A stretch of 64,000 nucleotides of DNA from Paraburkholderia sp. BL21I4N1. GTDB taxonomy: Bacteria; Pseudomonadota; Gammaproteobacteria; Burkholderiales; Burkholderiaceae. The DNA is taken from the NCBI RefSeq assembly GCF_002973525.1, contig NZ_PVEN01000001.1, forward strand, positions 868,001 through 932,000, read 5' to 3'. The notes beneath the pieces were generated by a model. It was not told the DNA's origin, did not search any database, and saw only the letters and a list, made by a program, of their open reading frames with translations. This document shows positions 36,956 through 45,778 of the stretch, piece by piece. Both the position numbers and the translations under genes were made by a program. Position 1 is the stretch's first letter, and every line of letters begins with the position of its first letter.

Positions 36956-38062
36956 ATGAAAACCAAATTCGCTTTTCACGCGACGGCGTTCGCGTGCTCG
37001 GCTGCGCTCGGCGTTTCTTCAACGGCGCAGGCGCAGAGCAGTGTCACGCTGTATGGCAGTCTCGACGCCGGTCTCGGCTATGTGAGCAATCTGCATGGCG
37101 CAAAGGCTTATATCGCCGAACAGGGCACGTTACAGGCGGATCGCTTCGGCCTCCAGGGCGTCGAGGATATCGGCGCGGGGCGCACGGTGCTATTCAGGCT
37201 CGAAAGCGGTTTCGTCACGACGACCGGCGCGTCCGCCAGCAGCAGTACCTTTTTCAATCGGCAGGCGTATGTCGGCCTGGCCGATCCGGTATTCGGCACG
37301 ATGACGTTGGGCCGACAGACGGACTGGAATTTCGAATGGCTTGGCTCCGTCTCGACGGGGCAATTGCTCGGCGACTTCTCCGCGTTTCATCCCGGCAATC
37401 TCGATGGTCTCGGCAGTACGTTGCCCGTGCAACTATCGAATACCGTGAAATGGAAGAGCGCGAACTTTCACGGACTGTCGCTCGGTGCGATGTATGGATT
37501 TGCCGGTGCCGCGGCGAGCAATACCAATGGGCGCACCATCAGTTTCGGTGCGAACTACACGAACGGGCCGGTCAAACTGGTGGCGGTTTATTCCGAGTAT
37601 CGCGACCGTTTACTACCGCTTTCCACCGGACTCGGGCTGACGTCGTTCGAAGGCCAGACGATTGCGCCGGGCGCGACCTTCAACGCGAAACAGGTGCGCG
37701 ATATGGGCATGGGCGGATCGTACCGGTTCGAGCGCGTGACCGTGCATGCGCTCGCCACCGACTTGAGGATCGAATCGGCCGGTGGCGTTGAGCACTTTCG
37801 CAGCGTGGATGGCGGCGCGAATCTGCGTTTGACGCCCGCCGAAGAAGTGTCGGCGGGGGCATGGACCGCGACGCTTGCCGGGCGTCGCTGGACGCAATTC
37901 ACCGTGGCGAATGTCTACTCCCTGTCCAAGACGACCCAGCTCTACGCCGACCTGATGTTCGAGACCGCGGGTGGCGGGGCGGTGGCGGACACGATCGGCA
38001 TTGGCGCGGCCTCAGGCGGACGACAGACGGTGTTCCTTAGCGGAATTCATCACCTGTTTTGA
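36956..38062 (+). CDS. Burkholderia-type Gram-negative porin
   Basis: A 368-aa outer-membrane trimeric porin. Signal peptide ends at AQAQ; mature start SSVTLYGSLDAGLGYVSN is typical, as are RFGLQGVEDIGAGRTVLFRLESGF and the C-terminal GRQTVFLSGIHHLF ending in Phe. It lies 84 bp after the NCS2 permease, so it may give outer-membrane access to the same substrate. Its 3' end lies 3 bp from the convergent molybdopterin gene. Confidence 0.92.
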   Translation: MKTKFAFHATAFACSAALGVSSTAQAQSSVTLYGSLDAGLGYVSNLHGAKAYIAEQGTLQADRFGLQGVEDIGAGRTVLFRLESGFVTTTGASASSSTFFNRQAYVGLADPVFGTMTLGRQTDWNFEWLGSVSTGQLLGDFSAFHPGNLDGLGSTLPVQLSNTVKWKSANFHGLSLGAMYGFAGAAASNTNGRTISFGANYTNGPVKLVAVYSEYRDRLLPLSTGLGLTSFEGQTIAPGATFNAKQVRDMGMGGSYRFERVTVHALATDLRIESAGGVEHFRSVDGGANLRLTPAEEVSAGAWTATLAGRRWTQFTVANVYSLSKTTQLYADLMFETAGGGAVADTIGIGAASGGRQTVFLSGIHHLF

Positions 38063-38065
38063 GCA

Positions 38066-38662
38066 TTACGCTTCAGTTACCTGCAAGTGGTACAGCCCCC
38101 ACGGCGACAACTCGAAGCGATCCTTGAGCGGCTTGTTCGACAGTTCGGCGATGTTGTCGGCGTCGTAAATGGCCCACAGCGGACCTACGCCACCCAGGGG
38201 CAGCGGCTTTCCATCCATTTGGGTGGCGACGATGAAGCGATACGCGCGTACTTTGTCGAGCGTGGTCATCACGGCGTAGCCGTCTACCGCGTGCATCAGG
38301 ATTTGGGTGCTGCCTGCACTCGGTGCGCCGACGTGTTCGAGTACATCGGTTAAGAGCGGGCCGCTCAATGCGTGCTGGTGGGAATCGTATTCGGTGGTGG
38401 GTTTGATCGTCACCGCCGGCATGGCGGCGAGCGAGGCAAAGTCCACGCCGTACGCTTCCGGGAACTTCACCTGGTGCTTTGCGAGCAATTGATCGAATGC
38501 CGGATCGAGCGCGCCGCGATTGTGGCGCTTGATCGAACCGCTGATGGTCAGCACCACGGGCGACGCATGACAGGCTTCGTGACGGGCGGGTTTGGCGGCG
38601 AATGCGGGCGCTGCCGTGGCGCTTAATACGGCAGCGCGGGTTAGGAACTGGCGTTTGTTCAT
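38066..38662 (-). CDS. Exported molybdopterin-dependent oxidoreductase-like protein
   Basis: A 198-aa protein from the ATG at 38662, with signal MNKRQFLTRAAVLSATAAPAFAA. The signal has no twin Arg, unlike most Mo enzymes. The mature part has the single-domain SUOX/YedY-like fold features (VLTISGSIKRHN, LPAVTIKPTTEYDSHQHALSGPLLTDVL, YAVMTTLDKV, PLGGVGPLWAIYD) but no cysteine where sulfite oxidases coordinate Mo. Members of this family are annotated as molybdopterin-binding, yet cofactor binding is doubtful here. Longer frame to 38776 is not favoured. Confidence 0.65.
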   Translation of the reverse strand: MNKRQFLTRAAVLSATAAPAFAAKPARHEACHASPVVLTISGSIKRHNRGALDPAFDQLLAKHQVKFPEAYGVDFASLAAMPAVTIKPTTEYDSHQHALSGPLLTDVLEHVGAPSAGSTQILMHAVDGYAVMTTLDKVRAYRFIVATQMDGKPLPLGGVGPLWAIYDADNIAELSNKPLKDRFELSPWGLYHLQVTEA

Positions 38663-38883
38663 TGCGTGGACTCCCTGCTTTGGGTTGGAGGGCGACGTGT
38701 ACGGCTTACTGGTCGCATGCTCTATTGTCGGGGAATAAGCGCTGTCTGTGCGATGCGTGTTTTTCATGCCGAGCATATCGAATTTCTATTACATGCGAGG
38801 TAATTGGCGAGCGTTCCGCTCAGGCCTAATCTTCGGTGGTCGCGCCGTTCACCCTGAACCGCGTTCACTATCGAGGACACATC

Positions 38884-39432
38884 ATGTCGACGTTTCAAGT
38901 TCATACCCTTAGCTCCGCGCCGGAACAATCGCGGCCGGTGTTGCAGCAGCTTCAGCAGACCTTCGGCTTTATCCCGAACATCGCGGGCGCCATGGCTGAA
39001 TCGCCCGTGCTGATCGGCGCGTTCATCAACCTGTTTCAGAAGGTGCATTCCGGTACGTTCACGGAAGCGCAGATCCAGACGCTGCTCTTGACGAATGCAG
39101 TGACCAACGCATGTTCGTGGGCGGTTGCGTTTCATACGGCGCTGGCGCTGCACGAAGGGCTCACGCCTGACGACGTCGAAGCAATTCGCGCCGGCCGTGC
39201 GCCTGCGGATCGTCGACATGCCGCACTTTCCACGCTCGCGAAGACCGCAATCGAAAAGCGCGGCCATCTCGACGAGCAGCACGTGAGCGCATTTCTCGAA
39301 GCAGATTTTAGTCGCGATCAAGTGCTCGAACTGCTGGCGGTGACGGCGGCATCGACGATCACGAACTACGTGGGCAGTATTACGCAGCCGCCGCTGGAAT
39401 CTCAATTCCAGGTTCACGCATGGCATGCCTGA
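38884..39432 (+). CDS. Carboxymuconolactone-decarboxylase/AhpD-like protein
   Basis: A 182-aa protein from ATG 38884 (GAGGACACATC before it). It has the AhpD/CMD all-helical core: RPVLQQLQQTFGFIPNIAGAMAESPVLI and TNACSWAVAFHTALAL. The CxxC of peroxidase-type members is degenerate: Cys77 remains but residue 80 is Ala; His84 is kept. So classical thiol-disulfide chemistry is doubtful. The downstream XRE regulator gene in the same direction suggests a regulated pair. Confidence 0.78.
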   Translation: MSTFQVHTLSSAPEQSRPVLQQLQQTFGFIPNIAGAMAESPVLIGAFINLFQKVHSGTFTEAQIQTLLLTNAVTNACSWAVAFHTALALHEGLTPDDVEAIRAGRAPADRRHAALSTLAKTAIEKRGHLDEQHVSAFLEADFSRDQVLELLAVTAASTITNYVGSITQPPLESQFQVHAWHA

Positions 39433-39482
39433 GTCCCCTCAGGAAAAAGCCGGTGGGCGATGCGTAGTATGCTGACCGGCAA

Positions 39483-39538
39483 GGTTCGGTCGATCGGTTG
39501 ACGTGGAAAGATTGCGTGCGTCAACCGATCACCGAACC
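39483..39538. repeat. 20-bp inverted repeat before XRE regulator gene
   Basis: Left arm GGTTCGGT then C then GATCGGTTGACG (39483-39503); right arm CGTCAACCGATCACCGAACC (39519-39538); loop 15 nt. Pairing is perfect apart from one extra base. It lies between the CMD gene and the XRE gene, so it is either an operator, possibly autoregulatory, or a transcribed hairpin; no T-run follows. Confidence 0.7.
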
Positions 39539-39573
39539 GCTTCCGTATGTATTGACCGGTGGATAAGAGCACG

Positions 39574-40425
39574 ATGAACCCTCCGAACCCCAGCAAAAGA
39601 GCACCGCCGAATGATCTCGGCGTGTTGTTGCGTCACTGGCGCGATATGCGCGGCATCAGCCAGTTGGACCTTTCCTTCAATGCGGGCGTCTCGCAGCGTC
39701 ATATCAGCTTTATCGAAAGCGGGCGGAGTGTGCCGAGCCGGCAGATGCTGATGGATATCGCGCAGACGCTCGACATCCCCTTGCGCGAACGCAACACGCT
39801 GCTGCTGGCGGCCGGCTATGCGCCGATGTATGCCGACAGCGCCTGGAATGCGCGGGAAATGCACGGCGTCACGAAGGCGCTCGACCGTATGCTGCGGCAG
39901 CATGAACCGTTTCCCGCTATCGTCATGGACCGTTACTGGAATGTGCTGATGACGAACGAGTCCGCGCCGCGTTTTTTCAATTGCTTTATCGACATGGCGG
40001 CGCGCAAGGAGCCGCGCAACATGCTGCATCTGATTTTCGACCCCGAGGGCATGCGGCCGTTCGTGTCCGATTGGAAAGCAGTGGCGGATAGTTTGATTCA
40101 ACGCGTGTATCGAGAATCGGTCGGGCGAGTGATCGACGACAGGACGCGAGAATTGCTGGATGCATTGCGTGCGTATCCCGAAGTGGAAGCGACGTTGCAA
40201 CCTGGCGACGCGCAAAAAACTGAGTCTGCCTCCATGCCGGTGATACCCATGGGCTTCATCAAAGACGGCCGCGTGATGAACTATTTTTCGATGGTCACGA
40301 GCGTCGGCACGCCGCAAACCATCGCGGCGCAGGAACTACGGATTGAATGCATGTTCCCTGCGGACGACGAGACCGAAGTGCTTCACCTGCAAATGCTCGA
40401 CAAGAAAACGAAAGCACGGGCGTAA
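39574..40425 (+). CDS. XRE-family regulator with MmyB-type ligand domain
   Basis: About 283 aa. Residues 14-72 are an HTH_3 domain (LGVLLRHWRDMRGISQLDLSFNAGVSQRHISFIESGRSVPSRQMLMDIAQTLDIPLRERN). The rest matches the MmyB-like ligand-binding domain (FPAIVMDRYWNVLMTNESAPRFFN, then LLDALRAYPEVEA, and ELRIECMFPADDETEVL). ATG 39574 is preferred to a GTG at 39559. The region upstream carries a 20-bp inverted repeat that could be its operator. Confidence 0.88.
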   Translation: MNPPNPSKRAPPNDLGVLLRHWRDMRGISQLDLSFNAGVSQRHISFIESGRSVPSRQMLMDIAQTLDIPLRERNTLLLAAGYAPMYADSAWNAREMHGVTKALDRMLRQHEPFPAIVMDRYWNVLMTNESAPRFFNCFIDMAARKEPRNMLHLIFDPEGMRPFVSDWKAVADSLIQRVYRESVGRVIDDRTRELLDALRAYPEVEATLQPGDAQKTESASMPVIPMGFIKDGRVMNYFSMVTSVGTPQTIAAQELRIECMFPADDETEVLHLQMLDKKTKARA

Positions 40426-40446
40426 TCGCGCCAAACCGCGATCGCC

Positions 40447-41442
40447 TCAATCCACCACCGGCCGCCGCAACCGCTCCTGCACCGCAGCGACACATTCGAG
40501 CGCAGCAGGCAGCACCGGATTTACCGATTCGCTGCTATAAAACAACTGCACCGTCTCCAGAAACCTTGCACCCGGCATCGTGAGAATCGCGAGCCCGGCG
40601 CGGCTCGCACGCTTGCGTGCAACCGCTAACGGCATCAACGCAAGAAACGGGTAACTCGCGAGCATCGCCTCGTTGGTTTGCAACGAGATGGATTGCACGC
40701 AACCATCTGGAAACGCGAGTCCAGATTCGCCGAGCCAACTTTGCAACGCGAGGAACGTAGGCGCTTCTTTAGGCGGCAGAATCCACGGCAACCCGGCGAG
40801 ATCTTCCGGTGTGACAGTCCTTCGATTCGCCAGCGGATGATCGCGGCCACATACCACGACGATCGGATCGTCCATGATGATGTGAGATGCGAATTCGGTT
40901 TTGCCGAATCCCACCGGCTCGGTGCGGCTCAACACGAAATCCAGCGATCCGTTCGCGAGCAATGGAAACAGCCGGTCGCTGGTCGCTTCCTGCAACGCGA
41001 CATTCACATGCGGTGCGCGCCTTTTCAACTCGAGAATCAACTCCGGCGCGAACACCGGCAGTACCGTCGCCACCGCGCCCACGGAAATCTTCCCGGATAT
41101 GCCGCTGGTCAGCGCATCCACTTCATAGCGCGCCTGTTCGAGCTGATGAAACACCTCCCTTGCGCGCCGGGTGAGTGTTTCGCCGACGACGGTCAGCTGA
41201 AGCCGGTTGCCGACTCGCGTCATGACCGACACGCCGAGTCCGGCCTCCAGTTCGGCGAGCTGCTTGGAGATGGCCGGTTGCGTCACATTCAGCTTCTCTG
41301 CAACGAGCCGGATCTGCCCAAGGCTGTCGAATAGCGTGAGCAACCGCAGATGATTCAGCTTCAATCCAGCCTGAAAAAATCGCTCGATCGGGTCCACGGC
41401 GCTCCTCCTGGCGAATAACTGATGGTTATGCGCTTTCGACAA
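40447..41442 (-). CDS. LysR-family transcriptional regulator
   Basis: A 331-aa regulator: HTH LRLLTLFDSLGQIRLVAEKLNVTQPAISKQLAELEAGLGVSVMTR at residues 33-78 and a LysR substrate domain ending near residue 320. It is divergent from the sulfatase gene (86 bp apart) and probably regulates the sulfatase-transporter-oxidase operon. The 3' end is 21 bp from the convergent XRE gene. Confidence 0.9.
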   Translation of the reverse strand: MSKAHNHQLFARRSAVDPIERFFQAGLKLNHLRLLTLFDSLGQIRLVAEKLNVTQPAISKQLAELEAGLGVSVMTRVGNRLQLTVVGETLTRRAREVFHQLEQARYEVDALTSGISGKISVGAVATVLPVFAPELILELKRRAPHVNVALQEATSDRLFPLLANGSLDFVLSRTEPVGFGKTEFASHIIMDDPIVVVCGRDHPLANRRTVTPEDLAGLPWILPPKEAPTFLALQSWLGESGLAFPDGCVQSISLQTNEAMLASYPFLALMPLAVARKRASRAGLAILTMPGARFLETVQLFYSSESVNPVLPAALECVAAVQERLRRPVVD

Positions 41443-41527
41443 AATGTCAATTGCTTGTCATGCGCTGACGGACCATGATTAAGCTCAGGAGACAGCCGCA
41501 TTCATAGCGCGCCCGGACATCCCCACC

Positions 41528-42958
41528 ATGAAAGCCACGAACGTATTGTTCATTTTGTCGGACGAGCATCAGCACGACCTGATGGGATGCGCCGGCCATC
41601 CGTTCATTCACACGCCGAATCTGGACGCACTCGCCGCGCGCGGCACGCGTTTCGGCAACGCCTATACGCCGTCGCCGATTTGCGTGCCGGCCCGCGCGAG
41701 TCTCGCAACGGGCCGGTACGTGCACGACATTCGCTGCTGGGACAACGCGATTGCGTACGACGGCAGCACGCCCGGCTGGGCACAGTACCTGACGCACGAC
41801 GGCATGGTCGCGGATTCGATCGGCAAGCTGCACTACAGGAACGAGGCGGCGCCGGTCGGTTTTCGTCAACAGCTGCATGCGGTACATATTCTCGATGGCA
41901 TCGGTCAGGTGTGGGGCTCCGTGCGCAATCCGTTGCTGCGGACCATGGGACGTTCGCCGCTTTACGACAAGATCGGCCCGGGCCTGTCGAACTACAACCG
42001 CTTCGACATGCGGGTCGCCGATGCGGCGGTCGACTGGCTCGGCGAGCCGCGCGACGATACGAAGCCTTGGGTGCTATTCGCGGGACTCGTTGCACCGCAT
42101 TTCCCGCTGATCGTGCCGCAGGAATATCTCGATCTCTACGATCCCGCCAGTATTGAATTGCCGCCGTTGCAGCCGTCGAGCGGCTATGTCCGGCATCCGT
42201 GGGTCGAGCGTCAGGCGATTCACATGGATCACGACGCCGCTATCGGCACCGACGAGCGCCGCCGCCTCGCAATGGCCTGTTATTTCGGCCTGGTTACGTT
42301 CCTCGACGCGCAGGTCGGCAAGATTCTCGCGGCGCTCAAGGGCAACGGTCTCGACGAGTCGACCACGATCATCTACAGCAGCGATCACGGCGATAACCTC
42401 GGCAAGCGCGGCATGTGGAACAAATGCCTGATGTACCGCGAGTCGACCGGCGTGCCGATGATCGTTGCGGGCGCAGGCATTCCGCGCGGCAAGGTGTGCG
42501 AAACGCCGGTGTCGTTGATCGACATTCAGAACACGATTCTTGAGCGCACCGGATGCATGGCGCCCGCTAACGCGAGCCCAGGCGAGTCGCTCGCGAAACT
42601 CGCCAACGCACCGGCTCGACCCGACCGGCTGGCGTTCAGCGAGTACCACGCGGTCGGCTCGGAAACAGCCGCCTACATGCTGGCGAATGCCGACTACAAG
42701 TACCACCATTACGTCGGCTTGCGGCCCGAGTTGTTCGATCTGCGCCGCGATCCGCAAGAATTGCACGATCTCGCAGGACTGCCGGAGTACGCGCCGGTGC
42801 TGGCTTCGTTCGAGAAGCATTTGCGCGAACTGCTTGATCCCGAAGGGGTGGACAGGCTCGCGAAAGCCGATCAGGATCGGCTGATTCAGGCCTTCGGTGG
42901 CCGTGAAGCCGCTTTGCAAACCGGCACGCCCGCCGCGACGCCCGTGCCCGTGGCGTGA
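41528..42958 (+). CDS. Cys-type sulfatase, choline-sulfatase-like
   Basis: A 476-aa type I sulfatase. C52-V-P-A-R56 in PICVPARASLATGR is the formylglycine motif, where Cys is converted to the catalytic aldehyde hydrate. Metal ligands are visible in FILSDEHQHD (Asp12), IYSSDHGDNLG and elsewhere. No signal peptide, so a cytoplasmic enzyme like choline-O-sulfatase is likely. It heads an operon with an MHS transporter and FAD oxidase, presumably hydrolysing an imported sulfate ester or related phosphonate ester. No formylglycine-generating enzyme gene is present in the window. Confidence 0.88.
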   Translation: MKATNVLFILSDEHQHDLMGCAGHPFIHTPNLDALAARGTRFGNAYTPSPICVPARASLATGRYVHDIRCWDNAIAYDGSTPGWAQYLTHDGMVADSIGKLHYRNEAAPVGFRQQLHAVHILDGIGQVWGSVRNPLLRTMGRSPLYDKIGPGLSNYNRFDMRVADAAVDWLGEPRDDTKPWVLFAGLVAPHFPLIVPQEYLDLYDPASIELPPLQPSSGYVRHPWVERQAIHMDHDAAIGTDERRRLAMACYFGLVTFLDAQVGKILAALKGNGLDESTTIIYSSDHGDNLGKRGMWNKCLMYRESTGVPMIVAGAGIPRGKVCETPVSLIDIQNTILERTGCMAPANASPGESLAKLANAPARPDRLAFSEYHAVGSETAAYMLANADYKYHHYVGLRPELFDLRRDPQELHDLAGLPEYAPVLASFEKHLRELLDPEGVDRLAKADQDRLIQAFGGREAALQTGTPAATPVPVA

Positions 42959-43013
42959 TTCGCGGCCGGACCGCCGCTTGAACACAACAAAATAATTGGC
43001 AGGAGACAACCCG

Positions 43014-44321
43014 ATGGCCTCGGCAGACCTGGCAGCGGCGGCGCATGAGCCCGCGCGCCAAACCCGTTGGAAGACAGTCATTCTCGCGAGCCTCGGAGGA
43101 TCGCTGGAAATCTACGACTTCATCATTTACGGTGTGTTTGCCCGCGAAATCTCGCGGCAGTTCTTTCCGGCCGCCGATCCGATCGCATCGTTAATCAGCA
43201 CGTTCGGTGTGTTCGCCATCGGTTATGTGTCGCGGCCGCTTGGCGGCATCGTGCTCAGCAGTCTCGGCGATCGCTTCGGCCGCCGGCTGGTTTTTCTGGT
43301 CTCCGTGCTCGCGATGTCGGCCTCCACGATCGGCATCGGCCTGATTCCCGGGTATGCATCGATCGGCGTGATGGCGCCGGTTCTGCTGATTCTGCTGCGG
43401 CTCGCGCAAGGCTTCTTCCTCGCCGGTGAATTGCCGTGTTCGATTACGTATGTGGTGGAAGAGATTCCGCAGCGGGCGAGCCTCGTTAGCGGACTCGTGA
43501 TCTTCTGTTTGAACTCGGGCGTGCTGACGGCCACGCTGATCAGCCTCGCGCTGCATGCGGGCTTGAGCGCCGAGTCCGTGCTGGCGTTCGGCTGGCGGAT
43601 CGCGTTTATCTTCGGCGGGGTGATTGGGCTCGTCTCTTACTGGTTGCGCACGTCGCTCGAAGAGTCGACGGAATTTCAGCGGCTGCGCAGTCATAAGGTC
43701 AAGCGGCCGTTCCGGATCGTGCTCAGCGAGTATCCGAAGCAGGTGGCCGTGGGCGTCGGCGTGGCGGGCATCGTCAACGCGTCGAACAGTTTGCTGTTCG
43801 TGGTGCTGCCTTCGTACATGACGGCCGTGCTGCACGTTTCGCCGAGTCTCGCGAGCGCCGGGCAGAACATCGGGATCGCGACCATGTCCGCGTCGTTGCT
43901 GTTCTTCGCGTGGCTCGGCGATCGGCTGCCGTCGCGCCATTGGCACCGGATTGGCTCGGTCCTCATGCTGGCCGGCAGCTATCCGTTCTATCGCCTGATC
44001 GCCGCGCATCAGATCGATCCGGTGGCGGCGTTCGTGGTGATCGGCTTCGTCGGCGGTCTGGTCAACGGGTCGTATGCGTACCTGCTGGCGGATCTGTTTC
44101 CCACGCCCGTACGTTTCAGTGGCATTGCGTTATCACTAAATCTTGCTACAGTGATTTTTACGGGCATTACGCCGCTGGTCGTGACGCAGTTGTTGCACAA
44201 GACTGGCTCGGCGGCGGCGCCCGGATTGTTTCTGACCGGCGTCGCGGTGATTGCGCTCGTCGCTGGCTTGGGATTGAAGCGTTTCGGCGGCCAGCTCGGG
44301 CGCGTCGCAGAACAAGGCTGA
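43014..44321 (+). CDS. MHS-family MFS transporter
   Basis: About 435 aa from ATG 43014 (AGGAGACAACCCG before it). The metabolite:H+ symporter signature is clear: ILASLGGSLEIYDFIIYGVFAREISRQFFP, YVSRPLGGIVLSSLGDRFGRRLVFLVSVLAM, and AQGFFLAGELPCSITYVVEEIPQ. Twelve helices expected. It lies between the sulfatase (55 bp) and FAD oxidase (7 bp) genes, so it probably imports their shared substrate or a released organic acid. Confidence 0.9.
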   Translation: MASADLAAAAHEPARQTRWKTVILASLGGSLEIYDFIIYGVFAREISRQFFPAADPIASLISTFGVFAIGYVSRPLGGIVLSSLGDRFGRRLVFLVSVLAMSASTIGIGLIPGYASIGVMAPVLLILLRLAQGFFLAGELPCSITYVVEEIPQRASLVSGLVIFCLNSGVLTATLISLALHAGLSAESVLAFGWRIAFIFGGVIGLVSYWLRTSLEESTEFQRLRSHKVKRPFRIVLSEYPKQVAVGVGVAGIVNASNSLLFVVLPSYMTAVLHVSPSLASAGQNIGIATMSASLLFFAWLGDRLPSRHWHRIGSVLMLAGSYPFYRLIAAHQIDPVAAFVVIGFVGGLVNGSYAYLLADLFPTPVRFSGIALSLNLATVIFTGITPLVVTQLLHKTGSAAAPGLFLTGVAVIALVAGLGLKRFGGQLGRVAEQG

Positions 44322-44328
44322 TTGTTGG

Positions 44329-45774
44329 ATGACACGGCACATAGACTATATGACGGACTTACAGCAGGCACTCGTTGAACAACTGGGCGATCAATGCGTG
44401 TCGCTAGACCCGGGCGTGCTGGACGCGCATGCGGGCGACTGGAGCGATACGGAAAAACGGCGGCCGCCGCTCGTGCTGACGCCACGCGCGCCCGACGAAG
44501 TGGCGCGCGCGCTCGGCGTGCTGTCGGCGCTGCGGCAGAAAGTCGTCGTGCAGGGCGGCTTGACCGGCCTTGCGGGCGGCGCGACGCCGCGGGACGGCGA
44601 GGTCGCGATGTCGCTCGCGAAAATGAATGCGATCGAAGAGTTCGACCACGTTGGCGGCACGATCACCGTGCAGGCCGGAGTCGCGCTGGAGCAGTTGCAG
44701 ACCCACGTCGAAGCGCAAGGGTGGTTCTTTCCGCTCGATCTCGGCGCGCGTGGCTCGTGTCAGATCGGCGGCAATGCGGCCACCAATGCGGGCGGCAATC
44801 GCGTGGTGCGATTCGGGGTAATGCGCGATCTGATTCTCGGCATGGAAGTGGCGCTCGCGGACGGCACCGTGTTGACGATGATGAACAAGGTCACCAAGAA
44901 CACCACGGGCATCGATTTGAAGCAGTTGTTCATCGGCTCGGAAGGGATTCTCGGCGTGATTACGCGCCTCGTGCTGAAACTCGAACCGAAGCCGACGGTC
45001 GCGAATACCGCACTCTGTGCGCTCGGTTCGTTCGATGCCGCGACGCGTTTGCTGAAAGAACTGCGCCGCCGTTTGCCGGCGTTGTCGTCGTTCGAATTGA
45101 TGTGGGACGACTTCATGTCCGCGGCGATGGACATAGGCGGACTCAAAGCGCCGTTCGCCACACGTTCACCCGTGTATGTGCTTGTCGAAACGCTGGGCGG
45201 CTCGGAAGAGAGCGAGCGCAAGGCGCTCGAAGAGGTACTGGAATACGCGCTGGAAAACGAAATCGTGGATGACGTGATCGTCGCGCAATCGCTCGATCAC
45301 GCGCGGCAACTGTGGGCGTATCGGGAGACCGTGGGCGAATTGCTGAGCCGTCTGAAACCTCACGCCGCGTTCGACGTGGGCTTGCCGATGATCGAAATGG
45401 ACGGCTTCGTCACGGCGATCAAACAAGCTTTGACGTCGCGTTTCCCCGAGCAGACGCATTTGTTCTTCGGCCATCTCGGCGATGGCAATCTGCATCTGCT
45501 ATCAGGTCCGTATGCGAACGCGGCCGACATGCACAAAGTCGAAACACTCGTCTACGAGCAAGTGCAAAAAGCCAATGGATGCATTTCCGCCGAACACGGT
45601 ATCGGCGTGGTCAAGCAGGAGTTTTTGCATCTGAGCCGCTCGACGGCGGAGACCGATCTGATGCGCAAACTTAAAACCCTGCTCGACCCGTGCGGCATTC
45701 TGAACGACGCACGCGTGATCGCGCCGGACAACTCGCACGGCGGCGCTCAATCCACCACGCTGGCGCCGCACTGA
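44329..45774 (+). CDS. FAD-binding oxidoreductase (GlcD/D-2-hydroxyacid dehydrogenase-like)
   Basis: A 481-aa flavoprotein of the FAD_binding_4 and GlcD families: PRAPDEVARALGVLSALRQKVVVQGGLTGLAGGATP, then QIGGNAATNAGGNRVVRFGVMRDLILG for pyrophosphate binding, and C-terminal HLFFGHLGDGNLHLL and GCISAEHGIGVVKQE that position the substrate and metal. It probably oxidises a D-2-hydroxy acid to the 2-keto acid in the cytoplasm. It is the last gene of the sulfatase operon and ends 4 bp from the convergent porin gene. Confidence 0.88.
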   Translation: MTRHIDYMTDLQQALVEQLGDQCVSLDPGVLDAHAGDWSDTEKRRPPLVLTPRAPDEVARALGVLSALRQKVVVQGGLTGLAGGATPRDGEVAMSLAKMNAIEEFDHVGGTITVQAGVALEQLQTHVEAQGWFFPLDLGARGSCQIGGNAATNAGGNRVVRFGVMRDLILGMEVALADGTVLTMMNKVTKNTTGIDLKQLFIGSEGILGVITRLVLKLEPKPTVANTALCALGSFDAATRLLKELRRRLPALSSFELMWDDFMSAAMDIGGLKAPFATRSPVYVLVETLGGSEESERKALEEVLEYALENEIVDDVIVAQSLDHARQLWAYRETVGELLSRLKPHAAFDVGLPMIEMDGFVTAIKQALTSRFPEQTHLFFGHLGDGNLHLLSGPYANAADMHKVETLVYEQVQKANGCISAEHGIGVVKQEFLHLSRSTAETDLMRKLKTLLDPCGILNDARVIAPDNSHGGAQSTTLAPH

Positions 45775-45778
45775 ACGA

